Assembly: GCA_021325365.1 (NCBI GenBank)
Contig: JAJPHF010000044.1
Coordinates: 1 to 54,288 of the forward strand
Direction of reading: 5' to 3'
Source: Pseudomonadota bacterium
Lineage (GTDB): Bacteria > Chloroflexota > UBA6077 > JAJPHF01
Length of the DNA: 54,288 nt
A program made the translations under genes and the position numbers. Shown piece by piece: positions 30,755 through 39,338 of the stretch. How positions within the stretch are numbered: the stretch's first letter is position 1; each line of letters begins with the position of its first letter. The notes beneath the pieces are model-generated. The model did not search any database, had not been told where the DNA came from, and saw only the letters and a list, made by a program, of their open reading frames with translations.

Positions 30755-32112
30755 TCAGAAGGCGCCGGGGCCGCCGCCGACAAGCGTCGGCCAGCTCCGC
30801 CCGCAGGCGTCGACCGCGTGCAGCTGGACCGTCGTCGCCCGCCCGGGCGTCACCCGCCGCACGAAGAACACGACCGTCTGCGTGCCGGGGCCCAGCGACT
30901 GCTCGAACGGCGGCGCCTGCCCCACCATGCTGCCGATGTCCACCACCCCGTTCGTGCTGCTCCCCTCGAACACCAGCCGCGGCTGCCCGGTGCAGCCGGC
31001 CGTGGCGAGGGGGAAGACCACCGTTACCCGCAGCCGCCCATCCCCGTTGTTCACCGCCGTCACCGCCGGGTTCGGCCCAGGCGCCGGGGTGCGGGTGGGC
31101 GGGTAGGACGTCGCCGTGAACGTCGGCGTGGGGGTCAAGGTGAGGACGCCCGCGAAGGCCCCGCTGTCGCAGGCGGCGCCCTGCGGCCGGGCCACCCCCG
31201 CTGGTCGGTGCTGGGCGGTGGGCAGGCGTTGTGCGTCACCCAGGCGAGCGCCGGGCTGCCGGGCAGCAGCGGGATGGTCGGTGTGAGCCCGCCGTAGCTG
31301 CCGAGGTGCCCAGGAGCGGCGTGCTCGGCGCGACCACCTGGTCGTGGAGCCCGCTCGGGTCGTGGGCGAAGCACGTGCTGTCGTCCCTCACGTTGTCGCC
31401 CTGGGAATTGATCGGAGCGTTGCAGTTGCCGCCGCGATTGCGCGCGACGATGCTCGCTTGCAGCGTCCGTGGAAACGGTGAAGGTTCGTTGAATAGGCCG
31501 CCGCCCACGGCGGCTGAGTTGCCGCTCACCGTCGTGTTCGTCAGGGTCAGGAGGCCAATGTTCGCAAGACCGCCGCCATTCGTACCCGCAACGTTGCCAC
31601 TCGCCGTCGTGTTCGTCAGGGTCACGAAGGCGCCTCCGGTTATCCGAAGGCCCCCGCCGGACTCTCCGCTGCCCGCGCGCCCGTGCTGGACCGCCACGCC
31701 GTCCACGTAGAGAGTGACCCCGGCGGTCGGCGCCACGTCCGGCACGCAGCTGGCGTTGTTGCCGTCGAGGGCGACCGCGCCCCCGCTGGTGTTGGCAATC
31801 ACCAGGATCAGCCCGTTGGGCGGGCCGTGCACGGTAAGCTGCCCCAGGGTGAGCAGGTAGGTCCCGGCGACCCCGAGGTTGACGGCGTGGGCGTTCAGGC
31901 TCGGACTCTGCGCCGCCAGGTCCCGCGCCGCCTTGATCGCCGCCCGCAGCGTGCAAGTCCCCACCGTGGTGACGCACTGCCCGGTGAAGCCGGGCGCCTG
32001 GTCGAGGTCTTCGGTGCTGGTTACCGTGAACGCGGCAGCGTGCGCGGGCGGGGCGGCGGGCAGGGTGATGGCCAGCCTGAACAGGACGCCGAGCCAGTCG
32101 GCCGCCTAGGCG
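30755..32112 (-). pseudogene. Secreted right-handed beta-helix repeat protein, frameshifted
   Basis: The translation shows a signal-like hydrophobic start (GVLFRLAITLPAAPPAHA), the CTLRAAIKAA motif of POMP-like beta-helix proteins, degenerate repeats (LTNTTASGNVAGTNGGGL, LTNTTVSGNSAAVGGGLF) and the usual C-terminal block. That block is split over three frames: DPSGLHDQVVAPSTPLLG, then HLGSYGGLTPTIPLLPGSPA..TDQRG after a shift near 31305, then ARPQGAACDSGAFAG after a shift in a G-run near 31200. A Thr/Pro-rich linker and a beta-sandwich-like domain ending at 30755 follow. No canonical start precedes the signal-like segment, where a TAG lies just upstream. Decayed surface protein, or a real one with homopolymer errors. 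Confidence 0.7.
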
Positions 32113-32214
32113 GCGGGGGACGCCCCCCACCCTATTCCTGGATCGCCTACCGGCGGCTGAACCGCCGCGAAAGGCGCAGCGAGCGGCTGCGGCGCGGTCC
32201 CCGGTGGCGCGCGC

Positions 32215-32991
32215 TCAGACGAGCGTGTAGGTGAGCAGCTTGCTCTCGGCCTGGAAGTAGGCCCGGCGGAATTCGTCCTGGCTGGCGAAGGAGTCGCGCG
32301 GCAGCGCCTTGTAGCCGATCTGCACCTGAAGCGGCCGCACGTCGAAGGGGTAGGGCTGGAGCGCCACTTCCCAGTCGCCGCGCGGCGTGAGGTCGAGGCG
32401 GACCATGCCGTTGCCGGCGTAGCTGGTCGGCACGGGCTCGATATAGTCCTCGTAAGGCGAACGGCAGCAGAAGTACAGGCCGAGCAGGTCCCACACTTGC
32501 AGTAGGTGATAGTTCACGGCAAGCTGCGCCGGGTCGAACTGGGGCGACAGCTTGGCCTGCGCTGCTTCCTGCTCGCCGATGAACGCCTGGATCTCGGGCG
32601 CCACGCCGCGGGCGCCCATGCCGGGGTGTTCGATCGTGCCGTAGCGGTTCTGCCACAGCCCCGTGCGGTGCCGCCCGACGAGCAGCCCGGCGTACGGGTC
32701 GATCGCCGTGATCCACTCCACCCAGCGGCCATACGCCTCCAGCTGGTCGGGCCGGAACGGCAGGTCGCGGAACTCGTGCGGGCGGCCGGTCTCCGCGTTC
32801 ACGAGCGGCCGCGTCTCGTAGTCGAGCCAGCCGAAGTCATGGTAGGTGGCGGCCCGCACGACCTCGTCGTAGGGCTCGGGCGCGGCGAAACGCTCGTTGC
32901 CCCAGTGCGCCGCGAGCTGCCCCACGAGCCGCGAGTGGTCGGTCTGCCCGATGAGCGCGGTCTGTCCCTCGGCGAGCGTACGCACGATCAT
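32215..32991 (-). CDS. DUF3891 family protein
   Basis: A 258-residue protein matching the DUF3891 pattern: start MIVRTL, TALIGQTDHSRLVGQLAAHWGNE, AATYHDFGWLDYE (~55) and HRTGLWQNRYGTIEHPGMG. The conserved His/Asp residues (DHSRL, HDFGW, HRTGL) suggest a metal-dependent HD-like hydrolase, but the activity is not known to me. ATG 32991 follows GGAGG; a Met four codons earlier lacks spacing for it. Same strand as, and downstream of, the UbiD-type gene, with the heptamer repeat block between them. Confidence 0.82.
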   Translation of the reverse strand: MIVRTLAEGQTALIGQTDHSRLVGQLAAHWGNERFAAPEPYDEVVRAATYHDFGWLDYETRPLVNAETGRPHEFRDLPFRPDQLEAYGRWVEWITAIDPYAGLLVGRHRTGLWQNRYGTIEHPGMGARGVAPEIQAFIGEQEAAQAKLSPQFDPAQLAVNYHLLQVWDLLGLYFCCRSPYEDYIEPVPTSYAGNGMVRLDLTPRGDWEVALQPYPFDVRPLQVQIGYKALPRDSFASQDEFRRAYFQAESKLLTYTLV

Positions 32992-33003
32992 GGCGTCCTC
33001 CAA

Positions 33004-33177
33004 GCTATCAGCTAACAGCCGTCAGCCCTCAGCTATCAGCCATCAGCCATCAGGTCTCAGCGTGCTCTGCCCGGTCTGCGGTTGATGCCACGCGGCCACC
33101 CCCGAAACGCCCACCCCGGACCTAGTGGCTGACTGCTGACTGCTGACTACTGACCGCTGACTGCTGACTGCTGACAG
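33004..33177. repeat. Heptamer-type tandem repeats in inverted arrangement
   Basis: Positions ~33004-33060 are built of degenerate CAGCTAT/CAGCCAT units, and ~33125-33181 of GCTGACT units (TGACTGCTGACTGCTGACT). The two blocks are roughly reverse-complementary, so the region could fold into a long imperfect hairpin around a 60-bp GC-rich centre. It separates the DUF3891 and UbiD-type genes and runs into the UbiD stop. Such units can expand or contract by slippage. Not a CRISPR array: units abut without spacers. Confidence 0.75.
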
Positions 33178-34620
33178 CTATCCTAACAGCTTCGATCCAA
33201 AGAACACCGGCGACAGCGCGCGGACGATATCCATGGACTCGGGCGCGGCGAAGTCGGCCAGGCGCACGGTGTCGCCGTTGACCGGGCGGATGCGCTCGAA
33301 CTGGGCGCGCGCCTCGGCATCAGCCGGCGGCGGGATCGTCGCGTCGATCAGCAGCTTACCGCCCCGGCGCTGCCACAGCGCGGTGCCGGGCGCCCCCAGC
33401 TCCGGCAGCGCGGCGTCCATGGCGTGGTTGTGCGTGCCCGGAACGACGATCACGTCCTCCGCCGGATTCACGCGCGTCGCTAGCGCCCACAGCACCTCCG
33501 AGTGGTTGAAGATGTCCACGTCCCGATCGACCGCGATGGCCACCTTCGGGTGCTGGTACTCCGAGGAGAGCGCGGCCATCAGGATGTTCTTGGCCTCGCC
33601 GTAGTAGCGCTGGGTCATCTGCACCACGAGCGCGAAGATGCCCGGCAGCGCCATCACGTTGTGGATCTCCGCGCGCCCGCCCACGTCGCGTAGCCGGCGG
33701 TAGATCATCGCGCTCATCGGCACCTTGTGGAAGACGCAGCCCTCCATCTCCGAGCCGTTCTGGAGGTTCTTGAAGATGGCGTCCTTGCGCCGCGTCAGGT
33801 AGCTGTACTCGACGACCGGGTTCTTGCCAGTGCCCGTCACGTAGTAGTCCTGGAACTCGGAGAACGGCCCCTCCTCCTCGCGATAATGCGGGGGAATATG
33901 CCCTTCGAGCACGATCTCGGCGTCGGCCGGCACCTCTAGCGGCACCGTCTCGCACGGCACCAGCCGCACCGCCTCGCCCAGGTAGCCGCCCGCGACCTCG
34001 AACTCGTCGGTGCCGTAGGGCGCGGTGGTCGAGGCGGCCGCGTAGTACAGCGGGTAGTGGCCGATGAAGATCGCTACCGGCATCGGCTCGCCGCGCTCCT
34101 GATACTTGAGATAGTTGGTCCAGGAGTGGCGGGGGTAAAGAAGGATGCCCGTCTTGTTCGGCCCCTTCACCTGCAGGCGATGGAAGCTCACGTTGCGCCG
34201 GCCGGTGTCCGGGTCCTTCGTGACGACCAGGCCCGAGCCGATGACGGGGCCGCCGTCGCGCTGGCCGGCCACGTGGACCGGCAGCGTGGTGAGATCGAAC
34301 TCGCCGGGCCCACAGCGCACGTCCTTCACCGGCCCGCTGTGGACCATCTCCGGCTCGCGGCGCGCGTTGAACTTCTCGGCCACATAGGGCACGAGGTTGT
34401 CGAGGGTGGTGCCGAACGCCAGCGCCGCATGGCGCACGTTCGCGGGCGCCTGGCCCAGCGAGCGCCAGCCGTGGGGCAGCTTCTCGAACAGCAGCGCCTT
34501 CTCGCGCGACTGATAGAGCAGCGCGCCCATCTGGGTCAGCGGGTCCACCGGCTTGTCGATGCGGATTAGCTCGGCGGCGGCGTCTAGCTCGTCGATCCAG
34601 GTGCGCAGGTCCTTCGGCAC
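33178..34620 (-). CDS. UbiD-family prenylated-FMN-dependent (de)carboxylase
   Basis: A 480-residue UbiD-type enzyme. Family signs: RTWIDELDAAAELIRIDKPVDP at the N-terminus, VTKDPDTGRRNVSFHRLQVKG (~150-165, cofactor region), EGPFSEFQDYYVTG (catalytic Glu region, ~275) and the C-terminal VAIAVDRDVDIFNHSEVLWALATR. These act on aromatic or alpha,beta-unsaturated acids and need prenyl-FMN from a UbiX partner, which is not in the window. The GTG at 34620 has GAGGTGAG upstream; a GTG three codons earlier overlaps that site. Not obviously ubiquinone-related; substrate is unknown. Confidence 0.9.
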   Translation of the reverse strand: MPKDLRTWIDELDAAAELIRIDKPVDPLTQMGALLYQSREKALLFEKLPHGWRSLGQAPANVRHAALAFGTTLDNLVPYVAEKFNARREPEMVHSGPVKDVRCGPGEFDLTTLPVHVAGQRDGGPVIGSGLVVTKDPDTGRRNVSFHRLQVKGPNKTGILLYPRHSWTNYLKYQERGEPMPVAIFIGHYPLYYAAASTTAPYGTDEFEVAGGYLGEAVRLVPCETVPLEVPADAEIVLEGHIPPHYREEEGPFSEFQDYYVTGTGKNPVVEYSYLTRRKDAIFKNLQNGSEMEGCVFHKVPMSAMIYRRLRDVGGRAEIHNVMALPGIFALVVQMTQRYYGEAKNILMAALSSEYQHPKVAIAVDRDVDIFNHSEVLWALATRVNPAEDVIVVPGTHNHAMDAALPELGAPGTALWQRRGGKLLIDATIPPPADAEARAQFERIRPVNGDTVRLADFAAPESMDIVRALSPVFFGSKLLG

Positions 34621-34857
34621 GGTACTCACCTCGCACGGCAGCCCCGGACGGACGGCGGGCGGCGCGGGCCACCGGGCATCTCGTACGGTCGCCAGGTTGG
34701 GGGCAGCGCGGCCGCGGCGGCGCCCACGCGCCGTGCGTGCGGCTCGATTGTACCAGAAGTGCCGCGCGCGCTGATGCTGCACGGGCTTACAGTAAGCGAG
34801 CCCATCGGGTGACGGGCAACCGACCCCCTGCTGGGGATTCGGGAGCCACGCCGTGGC

Positions 34858-34886
34858 TTGCAAGGAGCGACCAGCATTGATAGGGT
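34858..34886 (+). promoter_or_regulatory. Weak candidate promoter of the CRISPR effector operon
   Basis: TTGCAA (34858-34863), a 17-bp spacer and TAGGGT (34881-34886) lie about 60 bases upstream of the cas10 ATG. Both hexamers deviate from consensus. It is the best candidate in the 327-bp gap between the divergent UbiD-type gene and cas10, which otherwise shows no array or leader repeat. Confidence 0.35.
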
Positions 34887-34947
34887 AGAGTACGGTAGGC
34901 TCTCCCATTCGTCCTTCCCCGCCGCGCGTAGGAGCGTTGACGCCAGG

Positions 34948-37335
34948 ATGAGCCAGACCCTGCCGCCCGTCGCGGTCGACTTCGAGACCGTGCTCGCCAG
35001 CGCCGGCGAGGGCGCCGCCGCGCAGGCCCGGGCGCTGTACGACCTCCTGCGCGCCGGCCAGGCCGGCAGCGCGGAGGCCACGCACGCGGAGGCGGGCCGC
35101 GGCCGGGAGCACACGCTGCTGGCCGCCGCGCTGGCCTACTGCCTGGGCTACGAGCTGCGCGCGGGCGGCGCGCCGGTCGATCCCGACTTGCTGCGGCTCG
35201 CGGCGCTAGCGCACGACCTGGCCCTGCCCGCGGGCGCCCTTGCGCGCCTGCCGGCACCGGTGCGGCGCTGGGTAGAGGACCGCCGCCTGTTCTTCGACGC
35301 GCTGCCCGGCTCCCCGTTCCCGCTGAGCGCGTTCAACTCGCCCGCCGAGCAGGCGCTGTACGCCGCGCACCTGATGGTGGCCCTGCCGCTGCCGGTGCCG
35401 CCCAACCAGCCCGCGCCGCGCGCCTTTGCGGCGCACCCGCTGGGCCGCGGCCAGCCGCTCGCCAGTCTGGCGCTCGTGGCGGGTGGCGCCGTCGCGGCCG
35501 ACGAATACCGCTTCGAGGCGCCGCGGCTACAGGAGGCGCGGGGGGCCAGCGCGCTGCTGGACCGCCTGAGCCGGGTCGACGTGCCGGCCCTGTTCGGCGC
35601 GCGCTTCACCGATCCCGCGGACGCCGCCCGTGCCGAAGAGGTGCGCGCCTGGTTCGCCGCCCGCTGGGACGTGCCGCCGCTCGACGCTCCAGAGTGCGTC
35701 CTGCACGGCGACAGCAGCGGCGTGCTCGCCCTGGCGCCGGCTGCGCTCGCTGACGCCCTGCCCGCGGCCATCGAGGCACTATACGCCGAGCAGACGCTCA
35801 GTGCGGCGGCCATCGCGGTCGCGCGGCGCTGCGAGCCCCTGGAGCTGCAGTACGGGCTGGAGCCAACCCGCTTCTGGCGCCTGGAGTACGAGGCCGCGCA
35901 GGCCGACGCCGACCTCCGCCTGCTGGTGGCCGACGAGCGGCGGTTTGCGGCGCCGCTCGAGCCCGGCAGCTTTCCGCCGGGCAAAGGCTTTGGCGAGCTG
36001 GTCGCCGCGGTCGATCTGCTGTGGCAGCGCCGCCGCGACGAACGTGCGAGCTATCCGAACTGGGAGCCCCCCGTTTACGCACAGCGCTGCCCGGCCTGCG
36101 ACCGCTGCGCCGCGGCCACCCGCGGCCCGAGCGGCGAGCCGCTCTGCGAGCCGTGCGCGCGCAAGGCCGCCGCCATCACGCTCGCCAGCGTGCCCGACGG
36201 TAGCGTGGCCGACCGGCTGGCGGCGATCGACGGCCGTGACGGGGCCCCGGCCACGGGCGGCACGGGGGCAAGCGAGCGCGCGATCACCCTCAGCGCGCTC
36301 GGCGCCGCGTCGTGGCCCCCCGGGTACGTGGGACTGATCGTCGCCGACGTGGACGACGTGCGCGAGCAGTTGGAGGCCCTCCGCGCGGCCAGCGACTACC
36401 GCGCCTTCAGCCAACACCTCGCCGAGGCGCTGGGCACTGCGCTGCGCAACGCGCTCTCCTTCCCGCCGATGGGGGACGACGAGGCGGTAGCCTGCCCCGC
36501 CGAAGTCCTGGCGCTCACCGCCGATCGGGCGCTGCTGGTGGTGCCGGGCCACCGGGCGCTGCCCGTGGCGAGCGCGCTGGGGCGGGGTTTCGAGCGACGC
36601 TTCCCGCTCCCGGCGGAGGGCGACCCCTGGGCGCCGCACCGCTACCATCCGCCACGCGGCGGCCGCGGTAGCACTGGCGACGCGCCGGTTGCCACCCCCG
36701 TCCCGGCGGCGCTCACCTTGTCAGCCGGCGTCGTCGTCGCGCCCGCGACCGCGTCGCTGCTGCTGCTGCACGATCTGGCCCGCCAGCTCCTGGCGTCCGC
36801 CAAGCGCGCGCGGGCGAGCGCTGCGCGGGAGCGCGTCGACGCGCACCGCGGCGGCTACTGCGACTTCCTGGTGCTGCACAGCAATGGCTTGCCAGCCACC
36901 CAGCTGGCCGACTGGCGCGCGGGCCAGGTCCGGCGCGAGCGCCGCGACGCGCCGGAGCTGCGGTTATACGCGGCACCCTACACCTGGCCGGAGCTGGAGG
37001 GCTTGCTGGCCTCGGCGCGCGAGTTCGCGCGGCTGGGCCTGTCGCCGGCCGAGCGGCAGCGCCTGCAGCTACTGCTGGCCGGCGGTGAAGCGGCGGCCAG
37101 CGTGGACTACCTGGCCTACTGCACGCGCGCCGCGGTGCCGCTACGCCAGGCGCTGAGCCGCCTGGACGAGGCGTGGCGGGGGCGCGGCGGACGGGCGGAC
37201 GTCGCGCCCCCGTGGCGCGCGCTGCCGCCGGCGCCGGACCGCCGCGAGCGGCGGGAGACGGTGCTCGTCGACGTGCTGACATTGGCCTCGTTCTGCGCGG
37301 CCGACGTGCCGGGGAGCGTCCATGCCGCGCGTTGA
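34948..37335 (+). CDS. cas10: Cas10-like large subunit with inactivated GGDD motif
   Basis: A 795-residue type III CRISPR large subunit. The N-terminus has an HD-like trace (GREHTLL, His55; LAALAHDLAL, His89-Asp90), but the following Gly-Lys is lost. A zinc finger is present (CPACDRC at 381-387 with CEPC at 400-403). Palm 1 reads VGLIVADVDDVREQLEAL (~461), keeping Asp467. Palm 2 reads PAEVLALTADRALLVVP, where TADR (524-527) replaces GGDD, so cyclic oligoadenylate synthesis is probably lost. The remainder fits Cas10: SAGVVVAP, LLASAKRARA, YCDFLVLHS and YAAPYTWPELEGLL. ATG 34948 is chosen because upstream in-frame residues have no similarity. The stop overlaps the next gene by 14 bp. Confidence 0.85.
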   Translation: MSQTLPPVAVDFETVLASAGEGAAAQARALYDLLRAGQAGSAEATHAEAGRGREHTLLAAALAYCLGYELRAGGAPVDPDLLRLAALAHDLALPAGALARLPAPVRRWVEDRRLFFDALPGSPFPLSAFNSPAEQALYAAHLMVALPLPVPPNQPAPRAFAAHPLGRGQPLASLALVAGGAVAADEYRFEAPRLQEARGASALLDRLSRVDVPALFGARFTDPADAARAEEVRAWFAARWDVPPLDAPECVLHGDSSGVLALAPAALADALPAAIEALYAEQTLSAAAIAVARRCEPLELQYGLEPTRFWRLEYEAAQADADLRLLVADERRFAAPLEPGSFPPGKGFGELVAAVDLLWQRRRDERASYPNWEPPVYAQRCPACDRCAAATRGPSGEPLCEPCARKAAAITLASVPDGSVADRLAAIDGRDGAPATGGTGASERAITLSALGAASWPPGYVGLIVADVDDVREQLEALRAASDYRAFSQHLAEALGTALRNALSFPPMGDDEAVACPAEVLALTADRALLVVPGHRALPVASALGRGFERRFPLPAEGDPWAPHRYHPPRGGRGSTGDAPVATPVPAALTLSAGVVVAPATASLLLLHDLARQLLASAKRARASAARERVDAHRGGYCDFLVLHSNGLPATQLADWRAGQVRRERRDAPELRLYAAPYTWPELEGLLASAREFARLGLSPAERQRLQLLLAGGEAAASVDYLAYCTRAAVPLRQALSRLDEAWRGRGGRADVAPPWRALPPAPDRRERRETVLVDVLTLASFCAADVPGSVHAAR

Positions 37336-37996
37336 GGTCGCCCTGGCCGTGACCGTGCATGGCGCGCTCGCCACCGGCGTCGGGTCGCGCGACGCGCGCG
37401 ACCATCTCGTCCTCCGCGGGTCCCAGATCAAAGGGCGGCTCCGCCAGGCCTGCGAGCAGGTCGCCCGCAGCCTCGGCCTCGCGGTCTGTCGGCCGCCGGC
37501 TCCGGCGACGATGTGTCCGCGCGCGCCCCAGGTGGTAGCGCCGCCGTGCGTCGTCTGCGCGCTGTTCGGGGCGCCGCCGTGGCCCAGCCCCCTCCGCTGG
37601 CGGGACCTGCGCGCCGTGGTCGAGCCGGCCAGCGGCGGCGCCGAGCCGCCGTTGCCGCCGTTCGCGCGCGCTGGCGTGGCGCTCGACCGTCGCCTGGGCG
37701 TGGCGGTCCCGGCGTCCGCGTACCTGGTCAAGACGTCCCCGCCGCTGCCCGCCGATGGCCTACGCTTCGCCAGCGAGAGCGCGATCACCGGCAGCCTGGC
37801 CGAGGCAGCGTTGCTCCAGCTCCTGCTGGCGAGCTGCCGGCTCCTCGACAGTGTTGGGGCGGGCGAGACACGGGGCCTCGGCTGGAGCGTCGTCGAGGCC
37901 ACGGCGCGGCTGGATGGGCAGCCCGTGGCCTTCGAGGCGGCGGCCCTCGGACGACTGACCGCGACGAGCCAGAGGGCTGGGCCTCATGAACGGTAG
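37322..37996 (+). CDS. RAMP (Cas7-like) protein, small, Csm3/Csx-type
   Basis: A 224-residue RAMP-fold protein, shorter than usual Csm3. GSQIKGRLRQACE (33-45) is the conserved loop/helix after the thumb; CVVCALFG (Cys76, Cys79) and the glycine loop GETRGLGW near 183 are typical. Asp24 or Asp27 in GSRDARDHLVLRG could be the target-RNA cleaving residue by analogy with Csm3. It begins within the end of cas10 and overlaps the csx10-like gene by 11 bp. Expected to be part of the crRNA-bound backbone. Confidence 0.75.
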   Translation: MPRVEVALAVTVHGALATGVGSRDARDHLVLRGSQIKGRLRQACEQVARSLGLAVCRPPAPATMCPRAPQVVAPPCVVCALFGAPPWPSPLRWRDLRAVVEPASGGAEPPLPPFARAGVALDRRLGVAVPASAYLVKTSPPLPADGLRFASESAITGSLAEAALLQLLLASCRLLDSVGAGETRGLGWSVVEATARLDGQPVAFEAAALGRLTATSQRAGPHER

Positions 37997-39263
37997 CCGG
38001 AAACGCCTGGGCGTGACGATCACGCTGGAGAGCCCGCTGGCGCTCGCCGAGCGCCAGCCCGACGGGCAGAGCGTAGAGGGGCTCGACTACGTGCCCGGCG
38101 CACGGCTGCGCGGCGCGGCGGCCGCCGTGCTGCTGGCCGAGGGCGCGTGTCCGCCGGCCCACCGTGAGGCGAATGGCCGGTGCCGCGCCGCCGACTGCCC
38201 CGTGGGCGCGCTGTTCGGCGGTCCGGCAGCCGCGGTGTTCGGCGACTGCCTGCCCGCCGACGCTCCGGAGCTGCTTCCCGCCACTGCCGTAAGCTGCCAG
38301 CGTGTGCCTGGCTTTCGCACGCAGCTCGGGCCAGAGCGCGGCCACGGCGTATTCGATACGCTGATCGACCGTGCCTTCTGGGAGATCTTGCAACCCGCCG
38401 GGCTGCTCTACACGCCGCGCTGCCCGGAGCCGGGATGTCAGGCGCGTGTGGTGCGGTACGCCGGCTGCTACGGCCGCGGCGCCAGTGGCGGGGCGCGCAG
38501 CTACACGGCCGCCCGCGTCCCGACCCGCGTGCTCGCCCGCGCGGGCGTCGACCGTCGCACGCGCACGACCGCCGCCGGGCGGGCCTACACGGTGCCCGTC
38601 GTCGCGGACGTGGTGGCCGACGCCGGGGGTGGGACGCGGCAGATGGCGTTTCGGGGCGAGGTGCTGGTGCCCGACGACGCGAACGGCGCCCGCCTGGCCG
38701 ATGCGCTGGCGCGCGTGGAGCAGTTAGGCGGCGGCGGGTCGCGCGGGCTGGGAGCCGTCCGGGTCGTGACGGCCGAGGTCCCACCGCCGTCACCGCTAGC
38801 CGAGCGCCTGGAGGTGTTCGCGCGCGCGGTGTCCGTGCGGCGCGGCCAGTACGCGCGGCTCGCGCCGCTCAGCGCTGCGTCGCTCGAAGGCAGCTACTTC
38901 AGCCTGGACCTGCGCGCCGACGCGCTGCTGCGCCGGCGCGGCTGGGCGCCGACGACGGTGCTGGACGCCGACCTGCTGCGCGCGGCCACGGGCGTCGCTG
39001 ACCCGTCGCTGACGCTGGTGCGGGCCTATGCGGCACCGGCCTGGCGCGGCGGCTGGAACGCCGCGTGGGGGCTGCCACGCCCCACCGAGCTGGCGGCGGC
39101 CCGCGGTAGCTGCTACCTGTTTCGCACGACCGACCTGGCTGCCTGGAACGCGGCTCTCGAAGCGCTCGAATGGCAAGGCATTGGCCTGCGGACGGCGGAG
39201 GGGTACGGCCGGGTGCACGTCTGCGACCCGTTCCACCTCGTGCTGCGCGAGCAAGCGGTATAG
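37986..39263 (+). CDS. csx10: Csx10-like RAMP protein (type III-D signature)
   Basis: A 425-residue RAMP. N-terminal LGVTITLESPLALAERQPDG followed by VPGARLRGAAAAVLLAEG matches the Csx10 opening (gene normally begins with a GVTI-type strand and the PG-x-LRGAL loop). A Cys cluster (CRAADCPVGALFG, Cys71) and CPEPGCQARVVRYAGC suggest a zinc site. GGGGSRGLGAVRV (~250) is the RAMP glycine loop, and a second RAMP half ends in GIGLRTAEGYGRVHV. In III-D systems Csx10 takes the Cas5 role near the crRNA 5-prime handle. Its presence is the main basis for the subtype call. Confidence 0.75.
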   Translation: MNGSRKRLGVTITLESPLALAERQPDGQSVEGLDYVPGARLRGAAAAVLLAEGACPPAHREANGRCRAADCPVGALFGGPAAAVFGDCLPADAPELLPATAVSCQRVPGFRTQLGPERGHGVFDTLIDRAFWEILQPAGLLYTPRCPEPGCQARVVRYAGCYGRGASGGARSYTAARVPTRVLARAGVDRRTRTTAAGRAYTVPVVADVVADAGGGTRQMAFRGEVLVPDDANGARLADALARVEQLGGGGSRGLGAVRVVTAEVPPPSPLAERLEVFARAVSVRRGQYARLAPLSAASLEGSYFSLDLRADALLRRRGWAPTTVLDADLLRAATGVADPSLTLVRAYAAPAWRGGWNAAWGLPRPTELAAARGSCYLFRTTDLAAWNAALEALEWQGIGLRTAEGYGRVHVCDPFHLVLREQAV

Positions 39264-39338
39264 TGGGTAGCGTGGCGCGCACCGGGGGGCGGCCCGGTCG
39301 TGCCGCGCGCCAGTCGTCAAGGTCGAGGGGGGGGTCCG

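Noticed and set aside
33004..33177. Possible CRISPR array
   Set aside because: Units are 7 bp and contiguous, with no unique spacers, and the orientation flips halfway.
35212..35217. Active HD nuclease in Cas10
   Set aside because: His-Asp is present, but the following Gly-Lys and the other metal-binding His pattern are not convincing; activity is not claimed.
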